From positions 1,736,001-1,800,000 of the forward strand of contig JADKHR010000001.1 of NCBI GenBank assembly GCA_016721625.1: 64,000 nt of DNA. The letters are read 5' to 3'. Numbering within the stretch: position 1 is the first letter of the stretch; every line of letters starts with the position of its first letter. Source of the DNA: Elusimicrobiota bacterium. GTDB taxonomy: Bacteria > Elusimicrobiota > Elusimicrobia > FEN-1173. Position numbers and translations under genes: made by a program. Below the pieces are notes generated by a model. That model was not told the DNA's origin. It ran no database searches and saw nothing but the letters and a program-made list of their open reading frames with translations. Below, in pieces: positions 9,378 through 16,654 of the stretch.

Positions 9378-10004
9378 ATGCCCTCCCGACCTGGAATCCT
9401 GCTCGCCCTTTCCGCCCCGCGGGGTCTCGGCAAAGTGACGCTGTGCCAGGCGTTACTGGATCGTGAGCCCGAGGCGAGGTTGTCCGTTTCTTGCACGACC
9501 CGGCCGCGCCATGCTCGAGAAATCGAAGGGTTTGATTTTTATTTCGTTTCCGATCAGGAATTCAAACGGCAAGCGGAATCCGGCGGGTTCCTGGAATGGG
9601 TAGAGATCAAAGGCCTCTTCTACGGGACGCCCCGAACGCCCCTGCTGGAAAATCTGGCGGCTGGCCGAGATGTCATTTTGAATGTCGATACGCAGGGCGC
9701 CCAGACCGTGAAGAAAGAGTTTCCGGACACTGTTCTCGTGTTCGTCAGTCCTCCCACCGTGGAGTCTTTAGTGATCCGATTGAAATCGCTGGATTCAACC
9801 CACCCTGAAAACTTGCCCGACCGTCTGTCCCGCGCGCGAGAAGATTTAGCCATGGCCCCGCGATACGATTACGTCGTGCTTAGCGACGGTTTGGCGGAAG
9901 CCGCGGATGAACTTTCCGCTATTCTTCGGGCGGAACGCCGTCGGGCCCGATGGTCCGAATCCGAAATCACGCAGTTGATCCAAACACCTCCTCCTCTCGA
10001 TTAG
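9378..10004 (+). CDS. Guanylate-kinase-like protein with altered P-loop
   Basis: A 208-residue protein with the fold signature of guanylate kinase (GMP + ATP to GDP + ADP). The GMP-binding region (TTRPRHAREIEGFDFYFVS), a YGTPR segment, VDTQGAQTV and the lid Arg residues (RLSRAREDL) are present. The P-loop reads APRGLGKVT, with Ala at the first Gly and Arg where Ser is usual. The His usually before TTRP is Cys. Lys and Thr of the loop are kept, so activity is possible but not certain. No ribosome site is visible before ATG 9378. It follows pilB by 33 bases. Confidence 0.75.
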   Translation: MPSRPGILLALSAPRGLGKVTLCQALLDREPEARLSVSCTTRPRHAREIEGFDFYFVSDQEFKRQAESGGFLEWVEIKGLFYGTPRTPLLENLAAGRDVILNVDTQGAQTVKKEFPDTVLVFVSPPTVESLVIRLKSLDSTHPENLPDRLSRAREDLAMAPRYDYVVLSDGLAEAADELSAILRAERRRARWSESEITQLIQTPPPLD

Positions 10005-10082
10005 TCGTTCCCTTCCTTTTATTTTTCCTCCCGGTCCACAGACCGTGCCTTTAATATGACAAAAGTGATAATGTATTGGCCC

Positions 10083-10748
10083 ATGGACCTTCACCGGTTT
10101 TTTTCCAAGACGACCCCCTTCAGCGCTCTTCCCGCGGCGGAAATTCATCGACTGGCGGAAGCCGCCCAAAAACGAGCGGTCCCGAAAGGCGAGCGGCTCT
10201 ATGCCGAGAACGACAGCGCCGCCAACACCTTTGTCGTGTTAACAGGCCAAGTCCAAATCACCCGCACCTCCTCGGATGGAAAACCTTTGACCATCGAGGT
10301 GTTGCGGGCGGGTGAAATCTTTGGCTGCGTCGGGTGCGCCGCCGCCGGGGAATACCCCTGCGGGGCCACCGCCGGTCCCGACGCCAGCGTCATCTCCTTG
10401 CCCATGGCCACCGTCGCTCAGCTTTTGGAAAGACATCCCAGTTTCAGCCGCGCCCTCTACTGGGACATGAGCCGCCGTATGCGCGAGGCCCAGAAACTTC
10501 GCACCCTCGGGACCGAATCCGTGGAGAAGCGGATCGCCGGGGTCCTGCTCTGGCTGGAGGAAAAGTTTGGCCCCACCCTTCCCTTCACCCGTCAAGCCAT
10601 CGCCGAAATGGCCAGCACCACCCCGGAGTCCGCGATTCGAACCTTGATCCATTTTCGAAGGCAGGGCTTCATCAAAACCGGTTGGAAACGGATCACCCTT
10701 GAAAAAACCACCGCCCTCCGGGACCTCCTGGAAGGCGTGGGCGTTTAA
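10083..10748 (+). CDS. Crp/Fnr-family transcription regulator
   Basis: A 221-residue regulator from ATG 10083; ATG 10056 and 10071 are in-frame alternatives. An N-terminal cyclic-nucleotide-binding beta-roll (residues about 10-120) leads by a long helix to a C-terminal winged helix (QAIAEMASTTPESAIRTLIHFRRQGFI), the HTH_Crp pattern. The usual FGE loop reads FGCVGCAAAGEYPC, placing three cysteines in the sensor domain. Arg and Glu contacts expected for cAMP are not clear, so the ligand may be something else. The stop codon lies inside the left arm of the inverted-repeat element that follows. Confidence 0.88.
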   Translation: MDLHRFFSKTTPFSALPAAEIHRLAEAAQKRAVPKGERLYAENDSAANTFVVLTGQVQITRTSSDGKPLTIEVLRAGEIFGCVGCAAAGEYPCGATAGPDASVISLPMATVAQLLERHPSFSRALYWDMSRRMREAQKLRTLGTESVEKRIAGVLLWLEEKFGPTLPFTRQAIAEMASTTPESAIRTLIHFRRQGFIKTGWKRITLEKTTALRDLLEGVGV

Positions 10749-10960
10749 CCCGAATAATTCAGTTGCCCACGGTTCGGCGCAGAGCGCCGAACACCGGAGG
10801 CGGCAGAGCCGCTGAAAGGGGATTCGACGTAAAATCTGACCCTTTTTACTTCACAAAAAAGTTCGACCGTAGTCCCAGCTACGCTCTCACTTTTTTGTTT
10901 CGTAAAAAGAGCCATCTTTTCCGTCTCGGTCCTCGCGTGCAACTGAATTATCCGGGTTAA
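10745..10960. repeat. 216-bp inverted-repeat element (MITE- or REP-like)
   Basis: Arms at 10745-10766 and 10939-10960 are inverted copies matching at 21 of 22 bases, and both outer ends are TTAA. Inside are perfect hairpins: GTTCGGCGC-AGA-GCGCCGAAC, and GCGGC-AGA-GCCGC. No open reading frame of note is present. The left arm contains the TAA stop of the Crp/Fnr gene. Confidence 0.7.
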
Positions 10961-11007
10961 CCCGAAAATCCATCGCTCCCCGGCCGTGGACGCGGAGGGT
11001 TGGTATT

Positions 11008-11016
11008 TGATAAAAT
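11008..11016 (+). promoter_or_regulatory. Extended -10 promoter before the GGDEF-pckG operon
   Basis: ATTTGATAAAAT carries TG-A-TAAAAT. No good -35 is seen. It lies 93 bases before the GGDEF start and just outside the inverted-repeat element. Confidence 0.5.
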
Positions 11017-11108
11017 CCCACTCGCCGAGAAAGAAAGGCTCCCCATCCCCGGTGGCAGGACGTCCGGCGAAAGGGTAGGTTGTTTTCCGCGGCCCGCGGC
11101 CTGACCCC

Positions 11109-12011
11109 ATGAATCCATCGCCACCCCCATCGGAAAATTTGCCGCCCGTGCCCCTGTTTTCGCCTCCGGGGGACACCGGTTTTTCCCGTTTCAAAACCTT
11201 TGCCAGGCGCAACCTTTACCTTGGAGCCGCGCTGGGTTTGGGTTCGCCTCTCGGCTTGCTGGGGATCCGCTATTACTTCGATCATCGGCTCTTGGTGAAC
11301 AGCTGGCTCCTGTGGGAACTGCGGGACCACGGCGAATACTATATGTACGCGGGCGTCGGCACGGTGCTGGCCATGGGGCTCTGGGGGCTTTGGGGCGGGA
11401 GAAAGGCCGATGTCCAACGCACCCGGGCGGAAGCCCTCGAGAGGGCGGCCCTTCGCCTTCGGGACATGGCGGACACGGACGGGCTCACCGGGGTTTTTGT
11501 GCGGCGGCACTTGTTGGAAAAATTGGATGACGAACTGCGCCGGGCGGAACGCTACAAATACCCCATTGCGAGCGTGTTCGCCGACGTGGACAACTTCAAG
11601 GCGTTCAATGAAACCCACGGCCACATGGTGGGGGACGAGGTTCTTCGCCGCATCGCCCAGGTGGTCCGAGCGGGCGTGCGCGAGACGGACATCGTGGGCC
11701 GTTACGGCGGGGACGAATTTTTGGTGATGTTGCCCCACGCCAACGCCCGGGAAGCCTTTTCCGCCGCGGAACGAATCCGGCGGGGCGTCGAGAGGCTGAC
11801 CGTCTCCGACAAAGCCGGCGCGCCGGTCCCCATGACGGTGAGCGTCGGGGTGATCGCCGCCGTGCCCCACGACGCCGACGTGCTTCGATTTTTAGACATC
11901 GCTGATCAAGCCCTCCACCGTTCGAAAGGGCTCGGCAAGAACTGCACTATTTTATGCGACGTGCCGTCAACGGAGCCGGCCGCGCCACCACCGAAGGAGA
12001 AGCCGCAATGA
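11109..12011 (+). CDS. Membrane-bound diguanylate cyclase (GGDEF)
   Basis: A 300-residue protein with two membrane helices (about residues 35-60 and 80-100), a short helical linker, and a GGDEF domain from about residue 120. The active-site GGDEF is intact at about residues 200-204, and the inhibitory I-site RETD sits five residues before it, so it should make cyclic di-GMP (2 GTP to c-di-GMP) with product feedback. The small extracytoplasmic loop between the helices may be the sensor. Its stop overlaps the pckG start (ATGA), linking it to central carbon metabolism by co-transcription. Confidence 0.9.
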   Translation: MNPSPPPSENLPPVPLFSPPGDTGFSRFKTFARRNLYLGAALGLGSPLGLLGIRYYFDHRLLVNSWLLWELRDHGEYYMYAGVGTVLAMGLWGLWGGRKADVQRTRAEALERAALRLRDMADTDGLTGVFVRRHLLEKLDDELRRAERYKYPIASVFADVDNFKAFNETHGHMVGDEVLRRIAQVVRAGVRETDIVGRYGGDEFLVMLPHANAREAFSAAERIRRGVERLTVSDKAGAPVPMTVSVGVIAAVPHDADVLRFLDIADQALHRSKGLGKNCTILCDVPSTEPAAPPPKEKPQ

Positions 12012-13804
12012 CCACCGAAACGTTGGAAAGCCCCGCCGTGAAAAATCGAGCCGTATTGGATTGGGTCCAAGAATGCGCCGCTTTGTTGAAACCCCAACAC
12101 ATCCACTGGGTGGACGGGACGGATTCGGAAAAGAAGGCGATGATCCAAGAGTGTTTGAAGACGGGCGAACTGGAAGCCTTGAACCACGAAACTCTGCCCG
12201 GATGTTATTTCCACCGTTCCGCCCAGAACGACGTGGCCCGCACCGAGCACCTCACCTTCATCTGCACGCCGACCAAGGAAGAGGCAGGTCCCAACAACAA
12301 CTGGATGGCTCCGGCGGAAGGCTATGCCAAACTTCGCGCCATTTACGACGGCGCCATGAAAGGGCGCACGTTGTACGTCATTCCTTTCATCATGGGCCCG
12401 GCGGGTTCGCCGTTCTCCAAGGTGGGGGTCGAGATCACCGACAGTTTATACGTCGTTTTGAACATGGGCATCATGACCCGCATGGGAAACATCGCCTGGA
12501 AACAGCTCGGCGATTCCCCGAACTTCACCAAGGGCCTTCACTGCAAGGCGGACCTGAACGAAAGCCGCCGGTTCATCTGCCATTTTCCCCAGGACAACAC
12601 CATTTGGTCCGTGGGCTCCGGCTACGGCGGCAACGCCCTGCTTGGAAAGAAATGTCTCGCGCTTCGGATCGCCAGCGCTCTGGGCCGCAAAGAGGGATGG
12701 TTGGCCGAACACATGCTGATCCTGGGCATTGAGAACCCCAAGGGGGAAAAGAAATACATCGCCGCCGCCTTCCCCTCGGCTTGCGGCAAGACCAACCTCG
12801 CCATGCTGATCCCGCCCGAGCATATGCTGGAGGAGGGCTACAAGGTGTGGACCTTGGGGGACGACATCGCCTGGCTTCGGGTGGGTCCCGACGGTCGGTT
12901 GTGGGCGTCCAACCCCGAGGCGGGTTTCTTCGGCGTGGTCCCCGGCACCAACAGCCGGTCGAACCCCAACGCCATGGAAACCATCCGCACGAACACCATT
13001 TACACCAACGTCGCCAAACTTCCCGACGGGAATGTCTGGTGGGAAGGCCACGACGAGCCCGCCCCCGAGGAATGTTTGGACTGGAAGGGCCACGCCTGGA
13101 CGCCGGACATGGAGACCAAAGCGGCGCACCCCAACAGCCGTTTTACGGCCCCGGCCCGTCAATGTCCCTCCATCGCTCCGAACTGGGAAGACCCGGCCGG
13201 CGTGCCGATCGACGCGATTCTCTTCGGCGGCCGACGAGCCCACCTGACCCCGTTGATCACTCAAAGTTTCAACTGGCGCCACGGGGTTTTCATGGGCGCC
13301 ACCATGGCGTCCGAAACCACGGCCGCCCAGCAGGGCGGCACTGTCGGGATCGTTCGCCGGGACCCCATGGCCATGCTTCCCTTCTGCGGCTACAACATGG
13401 CCGACTATTTCTCCCACTGGTTGTCCATGGGTGAAAAAATCAAAAATCCGCCGAAAATCTTCATCGCCAACTGGTTCCGCCACAGCAAGGAAGGAAAATT
13501 CCTCTGGCCCGGTTTCGGCGACAACATGCGGGTCTTGCTCTGGGTTCTGGAACGCACCCAAGGGCGCGGCCCCGCCGTGGAAAGTCCCATCGGCCATTTG
13601 CCGACCAAAGACGCCATCGACGTCCGGCACCTGCATCTGCCGGCTCCGGCCATGGAAGAATTGCTTTCCGTGGACCGCGGCGCTTGGGAAGCGGAATTGG
13701 CCGACATCGACAAGTTCTTCGCCCCCTTCGGCGACCGTCTGCCCGCCGCCCTCAAGGAAGAGCGAAACGCCCTGGCCGCCCGCCTCAAAAAGATCGGGGG
13801 TTAA
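12008..13804 (+). CDS. pckG: GTP-dependent phosphoenolpyruvate carboxykinase
   Basis: A 598-residue enzyme converting oxaloacetate + GTP to phosphoenolpyruvate + GDP + CO2, in gluconeogenesis or the reverse. ATG 12008 follows GAAGGAG. The P-loop FPSACGKTN with the reactive Cys (residue 259), GDDIAWLRVG for metal binding, NPEAGFFGVVPGTN and FGGRR are all as in the GTP family rather than the ATP family. Length is normal. Overlap with the GGDEF gene upstream is unusual for this enzyme. Confidence 0.97.
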   Translation: MTTETLESPAVKNRAVLDWVQECAALLKPQHIHWVDGTDSEKKAMIQECLKTGELEALNHETLPGCYFHRSAQNDVARTEHLTFICTPTKEEAGPNNNWMAPAEGYAKLRAIYDGAMKGRTLYVIPFIMGPAGSPFSKVGVEITDSLYVVLNMGIMTRMGNIAWKQLGDSPNFTKGLHCKADLNESRRFICHFPQDNTIWSVGSGYGGNALLGKKCLALRIASALGRKEGWLAEHMLILGIENPKGEKKYIAAAFPSACGKTNLAMLIPPEHMLEEGYKVWTLGDDIAWLRVGPDGRLWASNPEAGFFGVVPGTNSRSNPNAMETIRTNTIYTNVAKLPDGNVWWEGHDEPAPEECLDWKGHAWTPDMETKAAHPNSRFTAPARQCPSIAPNWEDPAGVPIDAILFGGRRAHLTPLITQSFNWRHGVFMGATMASETTAAQQGGTVGIVRRDPMAMLPFCGYNMADYFSHWLSMGEKIKNPPKIFIANWFRHSKEGKFLWPGFGDNMRVLLWVLERTQGRGPAVESPIGHLPTKDAIDVRHLHLPAPAMEELLSVDRGAWEAELADIDKFFAPFGDRLPAALKEERNALAARLKKIGG

Positions 13805-13942
13805 TAAAACCGGGCGTCTCTTTAGTGTAGTTGCCCGATTTATCGGGCGATCTTCACGGCATCCGTTTCCGACGGAATAAAGGCCCCATGAACGAGAGAC
13901 CGGCGGATCGTCGTTCCTGTCTGGGCCGCGTCGAGTCGTGCC

Positions 13943-13978
13943 CCCTCCCCTTTTTTAAAGGGGAGGGTCGGGGAGGGG
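13943..13978. repeat. G/C-run hairpin containing the hemerythrin ribosome site
   Basis: CCCTCCCCTTT at 13943-13953 pairs with AAAGGGGAGGG at 13957-13967 (11 bp, TTT loop), followed by TCGGGGAGGGG. The last GGGGAGGGG is the ribosome-binding site of the next gene. Similar C-run/G-run palindromes occur near 60541-60660. Confidence 0.6.
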
Positions 13979-13980
13979 TG

Positions 13981-14430
13981 ATGTCCACAGCCACGGAACA
14001 GTTGTTGAAAGACCATAAGATGGTTCGGAAAATCCTGGAAGGATTCCGGACGGACAATCCGCGCTTTCCGGAAATCCTGAAGACGCTCCAGCGCGTGGTC
14101 CTGGGCCACGCCTGGTTTGAAGATGAATTCCTTCTTCCCGCGCTCAAAGCCCGTCCGTTGATCTTCAAACCCTTCTGGGTGGAGATTTCCCAGGAGCACG
14201 AGGACATTGCCGCCCTGCTGGCCCTCCTCCGGAAGACCAAGCTTCAAGAACGGAACCCTGTGGAAGCCCGGGTCCTCACCCTCCGGTCCCTGCTCGACAC
14301 TCACTTCGCCAAAGAAGAAGATGCTCTTTTCCCTCTCGCGGAAAAAGTGATTTCCGAGGAAGGACTGACCCGGATGGCGGTCGCCATGGAGCGGCGAAAA
14401 AATGAAGTCCGCGAGGTGTCGAAGACCTAA
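13981..14430 (+). CDS. Hemerythrin-like HHE-domain protein
   Basis: A 149-residue all-helical protein. ATG 13981 is chosen because GGGGAGGGG lies three bases upstream. Candidate di-iron ligands occur in the expected order: DHKMV near residue 12, HAWFEDE near 42, EHEDI near 73 and HFAKEEDALFP near 111. Such proteins bind O2 or NO or store iron. The reading frame extends upstream to 13831, but that part is low-complexity and crosses the repeat. It is joined to the methyltransferase gene by a one-base overlap (TAATG). Confidence 0.85.
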   Translation: MSTATEQLLKDHKMVRKILEGFRTDNPRFPEILKTLQRVVLGHAWFEDEFLLPALKARPLIFKPFWVEISQEHEDIAALLALLRKTKLQERNPVEARVLTLRSLLDTHFAKEEDALFPLAEKVISEEGLTRMAVAMERRKNEVREVSKT

Positions 14431-15023
14431 TGTGGGACCAGCGGTACGCCGAGCCCGGATTTGCCTACGGCACCGCCCCCAACGATTTTTTGCGTGAACA
14501 GGCCGCCCGTTTTCCTCCGGCGGGGAGACTGTTGAGTGTCGCCGAGGGGGAAGGACGGAACGCCGTGTTCCTGGCCGCGCTCGGCCACACGGTGACGGCG
14601 GTGGACCAAAGCGCGGTGGGTTTGGCCAAAGCCGCGCGTTTGGCCGCCGAACGAAAGGTGCCTCTGGCCACCCGCCAGGCGGATTTAACGGAATTTGATT
14701 TGGGAATCGCCGCCTGGGACGGAATCGTTTCCGTCTGGGCCCATCTCCCCGCCGACGTTCGTCGGGTTTTCCATAAGCGATGCGTGGCGTCCCTGAAACC
14801 CCATGGCATTTTCCTCTTGGAAGCCTACAGCCCTCGCCAGCTTTCCATGGGAACCGGCGGCCCATCCCACCCCTCCTTTCTCATGCCCCTGGCCGACGTT
14901 CAAAATGAACTTTCCGGCCTTCACTTCGAGATCGCCCGGGAAATTCAGCGGGAGGTCCACGAGGGCGCCTATCACAACGGCCCCAGCTGGGTTCTCCAAA
15001 TTCTCGGCATCAAACCGGCGTGA
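14430..15023 (+). CDS. Class I SAM-dependent methyltransferase (TehB/thiopurine-like)
   Basis: A 197-residue protein opening with WDQRYAEPGFAYGTAPNDFL, a hallmark of a family of small methyltransferases near TehB. The SAM-binding motif I is altered to LSVAEGEGRNAVFLA (usually a G-rich loop; EGEGRN is normal in this family), followed by TAVDQS and ADLTEFDL. EAYSPRQL and GTGGP near residue 140 also fit. The substrate is unknown; roles in detoxifying small thiols or oxyanions are known in relatives. It overlaps both neighbours. Confidence 0.85.
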   Translation: MWDQRYAEPGFAYGTAPNDFLREQAARFPPAGRLLSVAEGEGRNAVFLAALGHTVTAVDQSAVGLAKAARLAAERKVPLATRQADLTEFDLGIAAWDGIVSVWAHLPADVRRVFHKRCVASLKPHGIFLLEAYSPRQLSMGTGGPSHPSFLMPLADVQNELSGLHFEIAREIQREVHEGAYHNGPSWVLQILGIKPA

Positions 15024-15373
15024 AGCCGAACTACCGACGGATGATCAAAGGCCTGGTGTCCAAGGGCCCTCCCGAGTGGAGCGTCTACCTGGTCCGATGC
15101 GTGGACGGGTCTCTGTATACGGGCATCGCGAAAGACGTTCATGGGCGCGTGGAGAAACATAACAAAGGCAAAGGCGCCGCCTACACCCGGGCCCGTCGTC
15201 CGGTCAAACTCCTCCATCGAGAGGTCGGTTTCACCCGTTCCCAGGCCCTCATCCGGGAAGCCGAAATAAAACGGTTTCCCCGTCCCAAAAAAGAAGCCCT
15301 CATCCGTCCCTCCTCCCTGCCCGGGAAAATGAGGCTCCCCCGAAGGCGGAGAAAACCGGTTGTTTCCACGTAA
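15020..15373 (+). CDS. GIY-YIG domain protein (YhbQ-like)
   Basis: A 117-residue protein starting at GTG 15020 (GTGA overlap), with ATG 15041 as alternative. The core has SVYLVRCVDGSLYTGIAKDV, matching the GIY-YIG fold with the two tyrosines and catalytic Arg (VHGRVEKHN). EAEIKRFPRPKKEALI is the usual end of the UPF0213 group. The tail after residue 98 is basic and probably disordered. These small nuclease-like proteins have been linked to DNA repair, but the function here is inferred. Confidence 0.85.
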   Translation: MKPNYRRMIKGLVSKGPPEWSVYLVRCVDGSLYTGIAKDVHGRVEKHNKGKGAAYTRARRPVKLLHREVGFTRSQALIREAEIKRFPRPKKEALIRPSSLPGKMRLPRRRRKPVVST

Positions 15374-15691
15374 ACGGCCGTTCGGGGTACTTTTGTGGGG
15401 GATTGTTTTGCTCTCGGATCCCTTGTTGCCTCCCTCTACCCACCCACATTTTTCTCTCCAAGCAGGCTATCGAAACGTCACCACCGGAAACCAAACGTTG
15501 CAGGGCCCCGAGTCTGGCGCCGCGTTCCATTATTAGCCCAAGAAGATTTCAAATAGTTGGATCGGGCCATGGAGGGAAAGATATAATAGAAAGCCTTCGT
15601 GTGAGGCGCTCACGCACGACGTCAGACAAATTAAAAATTGTCAGTGCAGTCCCAGCACGCCGTGTTGGGGCACAGGGCCGACGTCTCCGCT
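15374..15691. other. Intergenic stretch without a convincing gene
   Basis: An open frame of 144 residues crosses this region but has no ribosome site, low-quality composition and runs into tRNA-like sequence, so it is not called. An imperfect palindrome around 15626-15643 (GACAAATT...AATTGTC) is the only clear structure. Confidence 0.5.
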
Positions 15692-15730
15692 GGAGGGATG
15701 GCAGAGCGGTCGAATGCGGACGACTTGAAA
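15692..15730 (+). pseudogene. Partial tRNA-Ser (5' part only)
   Basis: These 39 bases match the first 39 bases of the intact tRNA-Ser at 15868 at 37 positions, ending in the anticodon loop. The following sequence cannot form the anticodon stem, variable arm or T-arm. It lies 176 bases upstream of the intact gene, so it is a broken duplicate. Confidence 0.75.
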
Positions 15731-15789
15731 ACCACTTACAGGACAGCCAAAACCGCACTCTTCTGATGAAGAGACCGCGACCCCGTGTG

Positions 15790-15809
15790 ACCGTTTTTGA
15801 CGGTTTTTT
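15790..15809 (+). terminator. Short intrinsic terminator-like hairpin
   Basis: ACCGT-TTTTG-ACGGT followed by TTTTT. The stem is only five pairs. Three GGCCGTAA copies follow at about 15817-15847. Confidence 0.4.
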
Positions 15810-15867
15810 ACGGGTTGGCCGTAAAACAAGGCCGTAAGGGGCCGTAAACAGGCTAAAATAAGTTTTT

Positions 15868-15957
15868 GGAGGGGTGGCAGAGTGGTCGAATGCGGACGAC
15901 TTGAAATCGTCTGTGGGCGAAAGCTCACCGGGGGTTCGAATCCCTCCCCCTCCGCCA
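15868..15957 (+). tRNA. tRNA-Ser (anticodon UGA)
   Basis: Acceptor GGAGGGG pairs with CCCCTCC. The anticodon stem GACGA/TCGTC encloses loop CTTGAAA (anticodon TGA). A long variable arm (GTGGGCGAAAGCTCAC) marks a serine tRNA, and GGTTCGAATCC is the T-arm. CCA is encoded (15955-15957). TAAAAT at 15854-15859 is a likely -10 element. Confidence 0.95.
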
Positions 15958-16129
15958 TTTTTGGTTCGTGCCAGAATGCAACAGCTTGAGGGACGCTTTC
16001 AAGTTATCAGGTTATGCGGTTTTCGCCGGTTATGCGAGGGTGCCTTTCCCATCGTGGACGCACGAAGCGGCGAATGAAGGTGGTTTTTTATCGCAACCCA
16101 CGGAAAACCCGGAAGCCCCTAAAAATGCC

Positions 16130-16158
16130 TTGACACGATCCGGACGTTTCGCTATTAT
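16130..16158 (+). promoter_or_regulatory. groES-groEL promoter TTGACA-17-TATTAT
   Basis: TTGACA at 16130-16135 and TATTAT at 16153-16158 with a 17-base spacer. The palindrome at 16164 overlaps the expected start site. Confidence 0.85.
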
Positions 16159-16163
16159 TATCA

Positions 16164-16180
16164 CACTCGATGGTCGAGTG
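16164..16180. promoter_or_regulatory. Palindromic operator (CIRCE-like) at the groE promoter
   Basis: CACTCGA-TGG-TCGAGTG is a perfect 7-bp inverted repeat. The CACTC...GAGTG halves match the inner part of the HrcA operator CIRCE, but the spacing between them is 7 bases rather than 9 and the outer bases differ. No hrcA gene lies in the window. Confidence 0.6.
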
Positions 16181-16222
16181 CTGATTTAGAAGGCGTGGAT
16201 CGGCGTTTGATCGACGGACAGA

Positions 16223-16255
16223 AGCCAATGGGTCCCTTCGGACCGTTGGCTTTTT
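16223..16255 (+). terminator. Terminator-like hairpin in the groES leader
   Basis: AGCCAA pairs with TTGGCT and, inside, GGTCC with GGACC (loop CTTC), followed by TTTTT. It lies between the groE promoter and groES, so it could attenuate transcription. Confidence 0.55.
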
Positions 16256-16314
16256 ATGGGCGGTTAAATTAGCAGTCGCATGAACCGATTGCCAAAAAAC
16301 GCAAGGAGGCATCT

Positions 16315-16632
16315 ATGGTAGACGCAGTTCTCACCAAGGTCAAAATTCGGCCCCTCGGGGACCGGGTGGTGGTCAAGCCCTTGGACAAGGAAAAGCAGGA
16401 ACGCGGCGGGTTGATCATTCCCGACACCGCGAAGGAAAAGCCCCAGGAAGGCGAAATCATCTCCGCCGGCCGAGGCAAGACCTCAGACGAGGGGAAACTT
16501 ATCCCGATGGACGTGAAGCCCGGCGACCGGGTGCTCTATGGGAAATACTCGGGCACCGAAATTAAAATCGACGGCGAGGATTACCTGATCATGCATCAGG
16601 AAGACATTCTCGGCATCCTGGACGTAAAATAA
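16315..16632 (+). CDS. groES: Co-chaperonin GroES
   Basis: A 105-residue protein, the heptameric lid of the GroEL chamber. IRPLGDRVVVKPL, the mobile loop (KQERGGLIIPDTAKEKPQEG) and the C-terminal DYLIMHQEDILGIL are typical. AAGGAGG lies before ATG 16315. The N-terminus has about seven more residues than many GroES proteins. It precedes groEL by 22 bases in the usual operon. Confidence 0.97.
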   Translation: MVDAVLTKVKIRPLGDRVVVKPLDKEKQERGGLIIPDTAKEKPQEGEIISAGRGKTSDEGKLIPMDVKPGDRVLYGKYSGTEIKIDGEDYLIMHQEDILGILDVK

Positions 16633-16654
16633 GTTCCTAGGAGGAACTCTTTCC

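Noticed and set aside
15403..15837. 144-codon + strand frame between the GIY-YIG gene and tRNA-Ser
   Set aside because: It runs through the partial tRNA and has no ribosome site or domain.
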